Shown piece after piece: positions 42,303 to 52,160 of a stretch of 64,000 bases of DNA. The DNA is from Symbiodinium natans (lineage: Eukaryota > Sar > Dinophyceae > Suessiales > Symbiodiniaceae), in contig CAJNDS010002790.1 of NCBI GenBank assembly GCA_905221605.1, positions 1,088,810-1,152,809 on the forward strand, in the 5' to 3' direction. The notes below the pieces were generated by a model. That model had not been told where the DNA came from and made no database searches. It saw only the letters and a list, made by a program, of their open reading frames with translations. Made by a program: the position numbers and the translations under genes. Within the stretch, counting starts at the first letter, position 1, and each line of letters starts with the position of its first letter.

Positions 42303-42600
42303 AAGGTTTTACCGTGTCCGCCGGAGGACATCTTTGAGGTCGTGAAAACCCTCAGCCCTCAGCCCTGAACCCAGCTGTAACTGTCCTTCAAACCAGTTGC
42401 CTTCGAGGCTGTTGTGGCTCTTTCCTTAAACCCTAAACCCTAAAACCTAAACCCTAAACCCTAATTAAACCCTAAACCCTAACCCCTAAGCCAGGTGAGT
42501 TCGAGGCTGTTACGGCCCTTTCTTCGGCGCTCCTGGTGCCCCACGTCCTTGCAGCTGTGCACGTGGCCATCAACAAGGCTGCGAGTCGAACCTCATAGGG
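42303..42600. other. Exon-like islands with partial duplication
   Basis: 42303-42356 follows CCCTAG and is open as KVLPCPPEDIFEVVKTLS. 42491-42597 is open as PGEFEAVTALSSALLVPHVL then AAVHVAINKAASRTS and ends in TAG. 42393-42425 (PVAFEAVVALS) is a diverged copy of the start of the second island. CCCTAAA repeats separate them. Confidence 0.5.
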
Positions 42601-42689
42601 TTTAAAGGGGTTATTTATAGGGTTTGTTTATAAGGCTTTGTTTATAGGGTTGATAGGAGCTTATAGGGTTTTTGCGGTTTATAATTCTG

Positions 42690-43135
42690 GATGTTTCGAC
42701 CCACGCTCCAACTGGCTCTGGACGCAACCGTTTCCAGTAACATGTGCTTCAAGCTGAAGTATCAGGCCGAGGTCTTCATTCAGCCAGCGCAGGCGTTACA
42801 GATCGGCGAGTAGGGTCTCCAGTTCCTCGGCCGTTAGGCGGAGGCGGCCAAGCAAGCCCACGATGCGAACAGGTCGCTGTTCGGTTTGATTCCCAAATGC
42901 CACGTTCTCCATCACGTTCCTTCAGTGGCTGGTGATTCCAGCCCGAGCCCAGAGACTTTCCCTCAACCCCATCACCTTCGGGGTCCAAATGGACGAGGAC
43001 TTTGTGGGGCGTCCTTCAAGACTTTCCAGCAGGGTTGCGCCTCAACTGGCCAGCCGCCGTTGTTTGGAGCGTTATCTGAAGTCCGCCCACGACCACTTTG
43101 TCAAAGAATCTTACATCCTTCCGAGCGCTTGAGCT
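42690..43135 (+). pseudogene. Frameshifted orphan coding fragment
   Basis: Successive plus-strand frames read MFRPTLQLALDATVSSNMCF (stop at about 42812), then AEAAKQAHDANRSLFGLIPK, and after a shift near 42925 RLSLNPITFGVQMDEDFVGR, SRVAPQLASRRCLERYLKSA and DHFVKESYILPSA to TGA at about 43132. The three pieces look like one protein broken by a stop and a frameshift. The MDEDFVGR core is distinctive, but I cannot name the family. Confidence 0.55.
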
Positions 43136-44360
43136 GAAGATGAGTTGCGCGTGCTATGATTACACCTTCTTTTTGGTGTCGGAGTGTGTGTGTGTGTGTG
43201 AAATCTCAGCTCTGTGGTCCCCGGCATCATCCGACAACGAGGGCTACCAGCTTGAGGCACGCATGTCGGGGCCGCGCGAGCTTCAACCAAGAATCTTAGG
43301 CTATCAACATCCTAAACCGTCATCCCATCAGCACCCTTCAAAGCCCGAAAACACAAATCCCCGGGTTTCACATCGCAACCCTGCTTGTTTAGGAAAACCT
43401 ACAATTTCTTGAGAGATGGGTTCGGTAGGTATGGTTTGTAGGTTTTATGGGGTTTACAGGGTTTAGAGAGTTTCTTTATAGGTTTATAGGGTTTATAACT
43501 AGGGTTTATAGCGTTTGTAGGGTTTACAGGGTTTATAGGGTAGATAGGGTTGATAGGGTTTATAGGGTTTGTTTATAGGGGTTTATAGGGTCGGTTTATA
43601 GGGTTTATAGTGACTTATAGGGTTCATAGGGTATATAGGGTTTGTAGGTTTATAGGGTTTCTAGGGTTGTTAGGGTTCAAACCCTCAGCCCTCATCCCGA
43701 AACACCAACCCTCAACCCAAGACCCCAAACCCTCAACCAACATAACAGACCCGTGTATCCTCGCCCGAAGCCCACATTGACACCTGGAGACCAAGACCCG
43801 AGGCCCTGGAAGTTGATCTCCAACGTTGCTAAGTTCGGGTTTAGGGTTTAGTGGTGCCTTTTTGGGGTCCTTTTGTAGGGGTGCCCTACCTTTTCAGGAG
43901 ACCCAGCACGGGACCCTCTGTTTAGAGAACTGCCCAAATGATAGGGAACCTTTCAGTTGTTGCGGACTCAAACAACCAGGAGGGGCTGTTTGGTACACTC
44001 ACCCTAAACCCTAAACCTGAAACCTCAAACCCTAAACCTTAAACCCTAAACCCTAAGCCCTAAGCCCTAAACCGTAAACCCTAAACCCTAACCCCCAGTC
44101 CTTTTTCGGGATTATAGGGTATAGTGCTCCATCCTGGAATCCAGTTTGAAGCCGTTCATGTAACACTTCGGCAGATTTAGGGTTTAGGGGTTTAGGGTTG
44201 AGGGGGGTTTTAAGCCTTCAGACCAGGGCTCCTGGACGGGCTGATATACCCCAACCCTAAACCCTAAACCCTAAACCCTGAACCCCTTACAAAAGGCCCT
44301 TCCTGGGGTTGGCTTATGGGTATTGTAGCTCTACGGCAGATGGTCCCTGAATAGGGGGAG
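43136..44360. repeat. TTTATAGGG variant array and mosaic
   Basis: 43436-43680 is dominated by the 9-mer GGGTTTATA in place of TTTAGGG, a local unit expansion. CCCTAAA/CCCTAAG lies at 43995-44090 and 44255-44285. No gene supported. A 104-codon frame (43098-43412) overlaps a GT microsatellite and is doubtful. Confidence 0.65.
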
Positions 44361-44532
44361 TTTACGAAAACAGGGGACCCCTAAACCCTAAACCCTAAAA
44401 CCCTAAACCCTAAACCCTAAACCCTAAACCCTAAACCCTAAACCCTAAACCCTAAACCCCCAAGATAGACCCCCAAATAAGTAGGATCCCTTATTGTCAG
44501 GACCCCAAGAAGGTACCCTAACTTCGAAAAAC
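44361..44532. mobile_element. Foldback family E filled with a CCCTAAA array
   Basis: TTTACGAAAACAGGGGACCC at the left and AAGATAGACCCCCAAATAAG then TAGGATCCCTTATTGTCAGG at the right follow the copy at 40348-40455. Between ACCCC and CCCCCAAGATAG lie about ten CCCTAAA units (44377-44460). In the other copy this junction is simply ACCCCGAAAATCG. Confidence 0.7.
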
Positions 44533-44740
44533 CCTCATATGGGCCCCTTACCTTCTTTAAAGGGCTCTGAGGAAGCATGGGCCCTCCAGGGTGTGTCATA
44601 GGGTATCTAAGGGGCATGTCAGGGGCCTTCGGGCGCCAGGATTCCCCGCAAAGGTATCTGGATCCTTACCCTAAACCCTAAACCCTATACCCGAAACCCG
44701 AAACCCTAAACCCTAACCCCTAACCCTAAACCCCCTGAGT
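44533..44740. repeat. Family F copy and CCCTAAA variants
   Basis: 44538-44612 carries CCTTACCTTCTTTAAAGGGC then TCTGAGGAAGCATGGGCCCT (family F). 44668-44735 is CCCTAAA/CCCGAAA. Confidence 0.5.
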
Positions 44741-44927
44741 GCAAAAGCCTACATGTCAGGCATCCCCGCCGTGGCAATGCTTCTGGGCTCTGCGGCACGC
44801 GACTCGCCTGCAGTTGGGAAGCACGCAAGACTGCTAAAGTGGGTTTAGGGTTTAGGGTTTAGGGTTTAGGGTTTAGGGTTTAGGGTTTAGGGTTTAGGGT
44901 TTAGGGTTTAGGGTTTAGGGTTTAGGG
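44741..44927. other. Exon-like island and TTTAGGG array
   Basis: Island 44741-44841 is open as AKAYMSGIPAVAMLLGSAAR then DSPAVGKHARLLKW, among the most protein-like islands. CCCTAAA variants lie left; a pure TTTAGGG array (44843-44927) lies right. Confidence 0.5.
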
Positions 44928-45019
44928 AACCCTAACCTTCACCCTCCTAACTCAGCTCCTGGCGAACCCAATGAAGAGTAGACCCTAACCAAGCCCTAGT
45001 CCCAGACAGCCTTTTTTGG

Positions 45020-45126
45020 GGTTTTCGATTTTAGGGGTCGCCTATTGGGGTCCCTATCATACAGGAATCCTACTATTTAAGGTATTATATTAGGGGTCCC
45101 CTGTTATCGTAAACCCCTAATATAAT
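45020..45126 (-). mobile_element. Foldback family E, reverse orientation
   Basis: GTTTTCGATTTTAGGGGTCG at the left, AGGGGTCCCCTGTTATCGTA then AACCCCTAAT at the right. CAGGAATCCTACTATTTAAG is the inverse of the AATAGTAGGATCCC core. No array inside. Confidence 0.55.
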
Positions 45127-45975
45127 AAGCATACTCAAACTGAGAAGAAATAGTGGGGAGGGCGATGGAGGGGGCTTTATCAGGGTGTGGCTATTCGGGG
45201 TTTCGCCGGCTCTTGGGTTGCCTTTAAACCTAGGGTTCAGGGTTTAGGGTTTAGGGTTTAGGGTTTAAGGTTTAGCTAGCTTCTGCGTAGAACGGGGTTA
45301 GGGTTTCCCAAGTGCCCATCCTCGATTCCGGTTGGGGCACTGCAGCCTGAACCCTAAACCCTAAACCTCTAAACCCTAAACCCTAAACCCTAAACCCTAC
45401 CCTAAACCCCAAACCCTAAACCCTATACCCTAAACCCTAAACCCTATAGCCTCGTTAAGGCTGAGATGTTGGGTGTTCGTGGGTTTGGGGGACTCTAGAT
45501 CTCAGGGTTTAGGGTAGCCCCCCCCCCCCCCCCCTCTATCACCTAAGGTTTAAGGCGTAGGGGTTTACGGTTTGGTTTAGGGGGTTCATGTATGTTAGGG
45601 TTTTGGGGGTTCATGTAAGAAATATTCAACATACCCCTTGGGAAAACCCCTTAGAAGCATCCTTCCTTACATTCTGCTTTTATAGGTTAAGGGGTGTGGG
45701 TTTGGGGTATGTTGGATTCTTCTTAGCGTTGAGGCTTTTAGGGTTTAGGGTTCGGATGTAGGGGATTTAGGAACTTAGGCTTTTTTGGCTTTAAACAAAC
45801 CCTAAAGCCTTAACCCTTAACCCTTAAACCCTAAACCCTAAACCCTAAGCTTGGTTTTAGGGTTCAGGGGCCTGGGGTTGAGGCGCACGCCGCGTGCTCC
45901 CGGCTGGTGAAGATCCTTCAGGCGCCGGGCCCTGGTTGGGTTGAAGGCTGGTTTCACGCCAAGGCTTACCATAAG
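45127..45975. repeat. Telomere-like mosaic with poly-C tract
   Basis: TTTAGGG (45232-45275), CCCTAAA (45350-45450), a C-run (45517-45534), decayed arrays (45560-45860). Nothing gene-like. Confidence 0.55.
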
Positions 45976-46070
45976 GGTGTTTCCGAACCTAGGGGTACGT
46001 ACCTTATTTTGGTCCTTATTACAAGGGAATCTTACTATTTGTAGGGGGTCCCCTATTTTCGGGAAACACC
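45976..46070 (-). mobile_element. Foldback family E, reverse orientation, short
   Basis: GGTGTTTCCGAA at the left and TTTTCGGGAAACACC at the right are inverted. The interior holds CAAGGGAATCTTACTATTTG then TAGGGGGTCCCCTA. A family C fragment (GTACTTCCTATATAGGGGCT ... GGCCCAAGTATA) follows at 46084-46140. Confidence 0.55.
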
Positions 46071-46140
46071 AAATAGGGAAGAATGCTTGGGCCTTAAAGT
46101 ACTTCCTATATAGGGGCTTTCGGCCCAAGTATATAGTTCA

Positions 46141-46568
46141 TTAATTTTAACACTACGCGACCCGCCTCGGCCTGAGCTTCTTAGCATCTAAACCCCTCAG
46201 AAGCCCAGCATATCTTCGATTTAGAAGAGTACCTTAAAGCATACGCAACTCCCTGGACTAGGATTATAAGCAACAACTGTACCTTACGTTTCTAAGCTAG
46301 CTTGGAAGATTGTGGGAGGACCGTCCCTAAACCCTACTAGCCCCCAAAACTCTACAAACCCCATAAACCCTTTAAAGCCCTATAAGCCCTAGAAGCCCTA
46401 CAAACTCTGAAGCCCTAAACCCTATCCAAGCTCTGAAGCCCTAAACCCTATAAACGCTAAACCCCAAACCTTCAGCCTAAACCCGCAAACCCTAAACACT
46501 AAACCCTAAACCCAAAGCCTAAACCCTATAAACCCTTGTTCCTAGAAGCCCTAAACAAAAACCCAAAG
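46141..46568. repeat. Unique DNA and decayed CCCTATAAA/CCCTAAA array
   Basis: 46141-46325 has nothing recognisable. 46325-46560 is a decayed array with CCCTATAAA, CCCTGAAG and CCCTAGAAG variants. Confidence 0.5.
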
Positions 46569-46985
46569 CAGGCGTTCACAGAGCTACGGACGTCGCAGTC
46601 CCTTCGGGAAGCCCTCTGCGTGCCAGCACCGGCAACTGCAGGCGCGCTTGGAGTTCAGGGTTTAGGGTTGTTTAGGGTTCAGGGTTCAGGGTCTAGGGTT
46701 TAGGGTTTCGGGTTTCGGGTTTAGGGTCTAGGGTTTAGGGTTTAGGGTTTAGGTGGGTTTAGGGTTCCTGGGTTTTTGTGGGGGGGTTTGGGGGGGGGGG
46801 GTTTGGGGTTTAGGGTTTAGGGTTTAGGGTTCGGGTGTAGGTTTGGGATTTAGGGCTTGATGTCCAGGGGTTATTTTGGTTTCGGAGGCGGTTCCGGAGG
46901 TGGCTCACGCTGGGCTGTCGTGCTTCCGGGCACAGCACGCTTTGAGCTTTAGGGTTTAGGGTTTAGGGTTTAGGGTTTAGGGTTT
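46569..46985. other. Exon-like island and TTTAGGG variants
   Basis: Island 46569-46655 is open as QAFTELRTSQSLREALCVPA then PATAGALGVQ. TTTAGGG/TTCAGGG/TTTCGGG repeats follow (46657-46760, 46800-46840). A second GC-rich piece (46865-46945) precedes a pure TTTAGGG array (46949-47005). Confidence 0.5.
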
Positions 46986-47005
46986 AGGGTTTAGGGTTTA
47001 GGGTA

Positions 47006-47690
47006 CCCATATAGAATACACTTGGGCCCCAAAGCTACGATATAGGAAGACAGACGCCAGGATCAGAAAAGACTGAACAAAACCGACTGTCAGAAGCTGT
47101 TGCTTAGGGCAACGGGTTTAGGATTGAGGGTCTTGCCGCAAACTTAAACCCAAAATCCCAAACCCTGCATAGGGTTCGACCGACCTCGCAAGGTCTAGGG
47201 TTTAGAGCTAAGGATCAAAACCTCAAAAGAACCCTAAGCTACCAAACCCTTACATCAAACACTAAGCCCTACAAAAGCCCAAAACCCAAGTGGCATGGGC
47301 CTTTACATAGCGTATGAACCTGAGAACCGCAGAAGCTTACAACTCCTTTGTGAGGCAGGGTTTCGGGTTCTTAGTAGCTGAATGAGTGCACTTTACACTT
47401 TTTGGGATACAGCAATTCCTTTTGGAACTGAAAGTGTACACTTTGGGGGCTTATGAACCCAGCAACTAAGGGTTTAGGGAAGAGAGTTAGAACCTGCATC
47501 CCCTGCAAGGTGATCGGCGGTCGTCCCTTGCAGGTGAAGACTTGAGCTGGGTCTTCCGGCGAGTTGAGGCGGCGAGCTAGTGGAGGGTTTAGGGTTTTGG
47601 CTTGAGGGTTGAGGGTTTTGGGTGTAGTTCTCCCTCAACCTGAAGTAAGGCCGTACATACGGCGTATTCACGGGTTAGTTTGGGACATAC
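47006..47690. other. Family C fragment and unassigned DNA
   Basis: 47006-47046 carries TACCCATATAGAATACACTT then GGGCCCCAAAGCTACGATAT (family C). The rest contains few arrays and no convincing gene. Confidence 0.45.
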
Positions 47691-47790
47691 TACTTTTGGA
47701 GGTTCAGGGTACTTAGAGCCCCAATTATCGCTGCACTTGTAAGCCCCCTAAGTCACTCAGGGGATTTACGTACCCAAGAACCTCCAGGTA
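47691..47790. mobile_element. Foldback family A, short copy
   Basis: TACTTTTGGAGGTTCAGGGT at the left and AAGAACCTCCAGGTA at the right. The interior AGGGTACTTAG is inverted as TTACGTACCC. About 100 bp, an internally deleted version of the 155 bp copy. Confidence 0.65.
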
Positions 47791-48844
47791 TGGCTGGGTG
47801 GGGTGTGGGGGGAACATTGTTAGGGGCTTCTTCGATAGGAAGCTGGGATGTGTGTTCAGGTGTCCCTTTGTTGGGCTTAAGAGGGCTTTTTGTTAAGGGT
47901 TCTAGGGAAATTTGTAGGGTTATAGATACCTGAACCCTAAACCCTAAACCCTAAACCCTAACCCCTAAACCCTAAACCCTAAACCCTAAACCCTAAAGCC
48001 TAAAGCCTAAGGCTAAACTGACCAGATACATGGGCGTGCGAGTCTCTCGAACTAGGCTTAGGGGTGCCCCCATACCCTAACAGACTTTGTAGGCCCTTGG
48101 GATATTTATATTTTCCCATTATTGCGTTTAAGAGGATCATAATTATTCAGGAACATTTTTCAGAGGGTTCTTAGGACTACTTTTCAGAGGGTTTTAGGGG
48201 CCATCCTGGCAGAGAATAATTGGCAAGCTGCTCCGCGAGGAACAGGGAGCGCGTCCAACCAATCTAACAAAGGCGCATTCCGCACGTACACTGATGCACG
48301 TCCTAAACCCTCTACCCTTAACCCTAAACCCACCCTACATCCTAAAACCTCCGACTCCCTAAACCCTAAACCCCCCCCCCCCCCCCCCAATAAGCCCTAC
48401 CCACACCCGAACCCCGAAGGGCTTCCGAGACTGCGAGAAAACCAGAGATGGTTCCTGGCGCTGCTGTAAGCTTGAATAAAGGTTTACAGGGTTTGCGGGT
48501 TCGGGTTTGGGGTCCTTATTACCCTATAAGGCCCGACTCATACTTGAAAAGGTTTTTGGACCCAAACACCTTACTATGAAAGGTTTTTGGGGCTAGTTTG
48601 AGCCTGATTTTTAAGAACCCCTGAAAGAAGATTCATCACACTGCATCATCGCTATAAAGTCTTATGAATCACACACTACCCCAAATATACCCATTCGAAG
48701 TGAACAGGGTCCTACATCAGCTTCTAGGCCCTTAGTTAGGGACTTCCTCAAACCCTAAACCCTAAACCCTAAACCCTAAACCCTAAACCCTAAACCCTAA
48801 ACCCTAAACCCTAAACCCTAAACCCTAAACCCTAAACCCTACAC
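47791..48844. repeat. Mosaic with family D copy and CCCTAAA arrays
   Basis: CCCTAAA 47934-48010. Family D 48090-48209 has TTTTCAGAGGGTT(C/T)T duplicated inside. A C-run lies at 48371-48388. A CCCTAAA array of about 13 units lies at 48752-48842. Spacers 48210-48360 and 48390-48750 show no gene. Confidence 0.6.
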
Positions 48845-48934
48845 CGCCTCAACCCGAAGCTGCGCGTTTCCGTGAAGGACACCCCCGCACAACCTGCGGA
48901 GCTGCCTGGCCAGCACTCCCTCTGTGTTCCTATG
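48845..48934 (+). other. Exon-like island
   Basis: Open as RLNPKLRVSVKDTPAQPAEL then PGQHSLCVPM between the CCCTAAA array and GGTTTAGGGTTCAGGGTTTA. Protein-like composition only. Confidence 0.45.
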
Positions 48935-50267
48935 GGTTTAGGGTTCAGGGTTTAGGGTTTAGTGTTTAGAGTCTAGGGGTTTAGGGTTTAATTAGGGTTT
49001 AGGGTCTAGGGTCGGTTTAGGGGTTTGATTCGGGTTTGGGGTTAGGGGTTTAGGGTTTAGGGTTTAGGGCTAGACCCTCAAAGGCTTAGATTGCAACACC
49101 CTAAGTGCCCTAGACTCACAGTTTCTTCGGCCTAGACCTTGGAGCTGACCTAAAGTCACGGGCCCTATTAGGTCCTCCTAGTAGTCGAGTAGGTAACCCT
49201 TTAACCTTTTTGGGGTAGTAGAATCCCCTTATAATCCCAAAGGTTAACAAAACAATTCCCCCAGGTTACTGGACAACTAGATCCTTTTTTTGTTCTTTGC
49301 GGTTGCCTGAGTTTTTTTGGAGGCCACCCGAGGAGCCGCATCCCTGGAACTTCTAAACCACCAAAGAAAGGCACCCGAAACCCTAAGCCCTAAGCCCGAA
49401 ACCCTAATCAAACCCTAAACCGTAAACCCCAAAACCCCAAACCCTAAACCCTCCCCAAACCCTAAACCCTAAACCCTAACCCCACCCCATAAAACGGATC
49501 CTCAAGCCTTCACAAACCGGGTTTTCCGGCTGATTGGGTCTCGGAGTTTAGGGTTTAGGGTTTAGGGCTAGCGGCTTAGGCTTCAGGGCTTGAGGCTTTT
49601 GGGCCTTAAGTTCATTTCAGCAAAGCTGTGCCGGCAGCCCTTCAGACCTGCATGTCCCACGCTAGGGTTTAGGGTTTAGGGTTTTGGGTTTTGGGTTTTG
49701 GGTTTAGGGTTTAGGGTTTACGGTCGGGCACATAACTTCGTAGGCTCGGGGTTTAGGGTTTCGGGTTCCGGGTTTAGGTTCCAGAGTGGACTTCATTTCC
49801 CAACCACTCCCCGAAGAAGTCATGAAGATACCGCCACCCCAAACATGACAACCGGTTATCTACATCACGGTTTGTTCTTGGTTGCCCTGTTCTGATAAGG
49901 CTCCCTAAGAGTTGTTTAGGCTGTAGGGGTTGGGAGATGAGAAGGCTCGCTGATACAATAGGAGTTCAAAGAAGGAAGCATCATGTTACCCCAAACCCTA
50001 AATCCTGAACCCGGAACCCCCTAAACCCTGAACCCTGAACCCTAAACCCGGTACCCTGTGCACCCAGGGTGTCCATCGCTGGACTCCGCATTGGTGGGGT
50101 GGCGAGACTGATTTATGGTTTTTTCGGGTTTAGGGTTTAGGTTTTAGAGAGTTTAGGGTTTAGGGTTTAGAGTTTAGGTTTTAGAGAGTTCAGGGTGTGG
50201 GGTTTGGGGTTGCAAGCCGTCGCAAGTTAGGCGTGGGGGGGGGGGGGGGGGGGGGGGGGCTTACCTT
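48935..50267. repeat. Telomere-like mosaic with G-run
   Basis: TTTAGGG variants (48935-49070, 49545-49570, 49665-49720), CCCTAAA variants (49378-49490, 49990-50050), a G-run of about 33 (50226-50259). A 65-codon frame (49698-49895) crosses repeats. No gene supported. Confidence 0.55.
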
Positions 50268-50398
50268 CAGAGCCCCCCAAACCTTTTCTTTCTTGTAGGT
50301 TTCCTCCGAATCCTAATTCGGGACTTTATAGCAACAAACCCTAAACCCTAAACCCGAAACCCGAAACCCCAAAAAGTAGGTTTTGGGTTCTTAAGGTA
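50268..50398. mobile_element. Foldback family G, copy 2, interrupted by CCCTAAA/CCCGAAA
   Basis: Left AGCCCCCCAAACCTTTTCTT then TCTTGTAGGTTTCCTCCGAA, right AAAAAGTAGGTTTTGGGTTC then TTAAGG. Five telomere-like units (50337-50372) lie where copy 1 (20470-20582) has only AACCTACC. Confidence 0.6.
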
Positions 50399-50409
50399 GG
50401 CTTTAGGGT

Positions 50410-50870
50410 TCAGATTGGACTACTCCTGGGGCGGAGTCCAGACGCAGGAGTCGTACGCTTCTTGGGGAAGCGATGGGAAGGGAAAAGGAACCTCCTGGAC
50501 TGAGGACAAGGGCATGAGCAGAGAGTGGATTCCAAGACTGGAGGGCCGCTACGCATTCGCAAAGGCAGTGCTACGCCCCTACGCGGACGACAAGGGCAAC
50601 GCCACCTACTCGGCGACGCCGGGTAGGGAGGCCTTCAGCAAAGAAGCCATGCGATCTTTGCTCGACTCCAAGAACAGCGAACTATGCCGACGACCGCCGG
50701 TCGGTCTAACCACCATCGGCAGCTCGGCCTGCGCGCTGCAGCTCATGCTGCAGACACAGCCAAAGACACTGATCCAGCCTCCATGAGCCTCAACAAGATC
50801 ACGAAGCTTCTCACGGGGGAAGCTGGCAAAAAACTCAAAGCAGCCCCCGATTCGCTTGTCTTAGGGTCTA
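50410..50870 (+). pseudogene. Orphan coding fragment with frame change
   Basis: After GGGTTCAG the frame reads MDYSWGGVQTQESYASWGSD, REWIPRLEGRYAFAKAVLRP and SATPGREAFSKEAMRSLLDS to about 50685. A shifted frame then gives AADTAKDTDPASMSLNKITK and LLTGEAGKKLKAAPDS to about 50860. One protein with a frameshift or an unseen intron. Family unknown. TTTAGGG follows. Confidence 0.5.
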
Positions 50871-50973
50871 GGTTCCCTTAAAGGCCCCTTTAACCCAAAA
50901 AGGGTTTAGGGTTTAGGGTTTAGGGTTTAGGGTTTAGGGTTTAGGGTTAGGGTTACTCTTGGCTCTAGTAGCA
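50855..50973 (+). mobile_element. Foldback family B with TTTAGGG array inside
   Basis: GGTTCCCTTAAAGGCCCCTT then TAACCCAAAAAGGG, six TTTAGGG units (50902-50948), then GGTTACTCTTGGCTCTAG. Other copies have GCACCCTGTTTTGGCTA between the same flanks. Confidence 0.65.
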
Positions 50974-52055
50974 CACCAGCCAAAAGAAGTAACAGTATGA
51001 AAGCGGTTCAGGGTCCAGGATATTTTTGAAGCTCGACACAGTGCACCTAGCGGTACGATACCCTTATCATCTCTATACAGCACCCCCCCCCCCCCCCCCC
51101 CCCCCCCCGGCACCCACCCACCCAGCCCTTACGGTGAAATTCAACCGGGGGCGGGTACAGCCTTGGGACCTGGTAGCACTACGACGGAGTTGTGTATATA
51201 GCCAGTAGCCAAAGGCCCGAATTTCTTGTGGTTTTTTGGGGCCTGGTGCCATCAAATACACTACAAGTGGATCCTCCGGGCAAACCTCAAACCCTAAACC
51301 CTAAACCCTAAACCCGCGGGCCGCCTCCAGCACATAGAATACTTAGTCTCAGTCAGTTATGGTGAAGAGGGTCCAACCTTCCAATTTGCCGAAGCCCCCA
51401 AACCCCTGAACCCCCCTAAACCCCCCTAAACCCCCCTAAACCCCCCTAAACCCCCCTAAACCCCCCTAAACCCCCCTAAACCCCCCTAAACCCCTAACTC
51501 CCCAACCCCAAACCCTAAACCCCCTAAACCCTAAACCCTAAACACCTCATGGGATAAGGGATCTGAGCAGTACTGGCGCCTCGGGGATGACAGCTCCCTC
51601 ACGACCGTAACCGAGCTCTGAGAGAACGAGGGTTTAGGGTTTAGGGTTTAGGGTTTAGGGTTTAGGGTTTAGGGTTTAGGGTTTAGGGTTCAGGTAGTCC
51701 AGTATAGTGCCCTAAAGCCGTTTTTAGTTCTGGGTTGCCTTTGTAAGGTAGCCAGCCAACAAAAGCGGTACCCTTATTGTGGGAGGTTTACCGTTCCACC
51801 AAGACACCTTAAAACACACCAGACCCTAAAGACCCTAAGCCCTCAGAGCCCCCCACAGTCCTGAACTCGTGGGTTTCTCCCCTTCCCCCCCTGGTTCCCC
51901 CCTTTGACATCCTTAATGAGGGCGAATTCCCTTTAAATAGCCTTAATTCTGGGGGAGAGGGAGGGGTCGTAGAGAGGGGTGTAGTAGGGGAACTCATGAC
52001 AACATAATCCCTAAACCCTTAAACCCTAAACCCTGAACCCTAAACTTTTAACCCT
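50974..52055. repeat. Poly-C tract, CCCCCCTAAAC array and mosaic
   Basis: C-run (51083-51108). An 11-mer CCCCCCTAAAC repeated about eight times (51412-51492). A TTTAGGG array (51630-51690). A piece at 51735-51785 (GCCTTTGTAAGGTAGCCAGC) is related to 25806-25860. No gene supported. Confidence 0.65.
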
Positions 52056-52160
52056 GAAGATGCACCCGGTGCTGAGATCTACTTCGATCTGAAGCACTGC
52101 ATGTTGGTGCGTCTCTCCTATCGGCGCATGGCAGAGTTGGAGGAGTCATGGCAGAAATCA
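52056..52160 (+). other. Exon-like island, strong frame
   Basis: 35 codons open without stop: EDAPGAEIYFDLKHCMLVRL then SYRRMAELEESWQKS, running into GGGTTTAGGG. CCCTAAA-type repeat lies directly left and TTTAGGG directly right. The amphipathic, charged composition makes it the clearest coding-like islet of its size. Family unknown. Confidence 0.5.
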
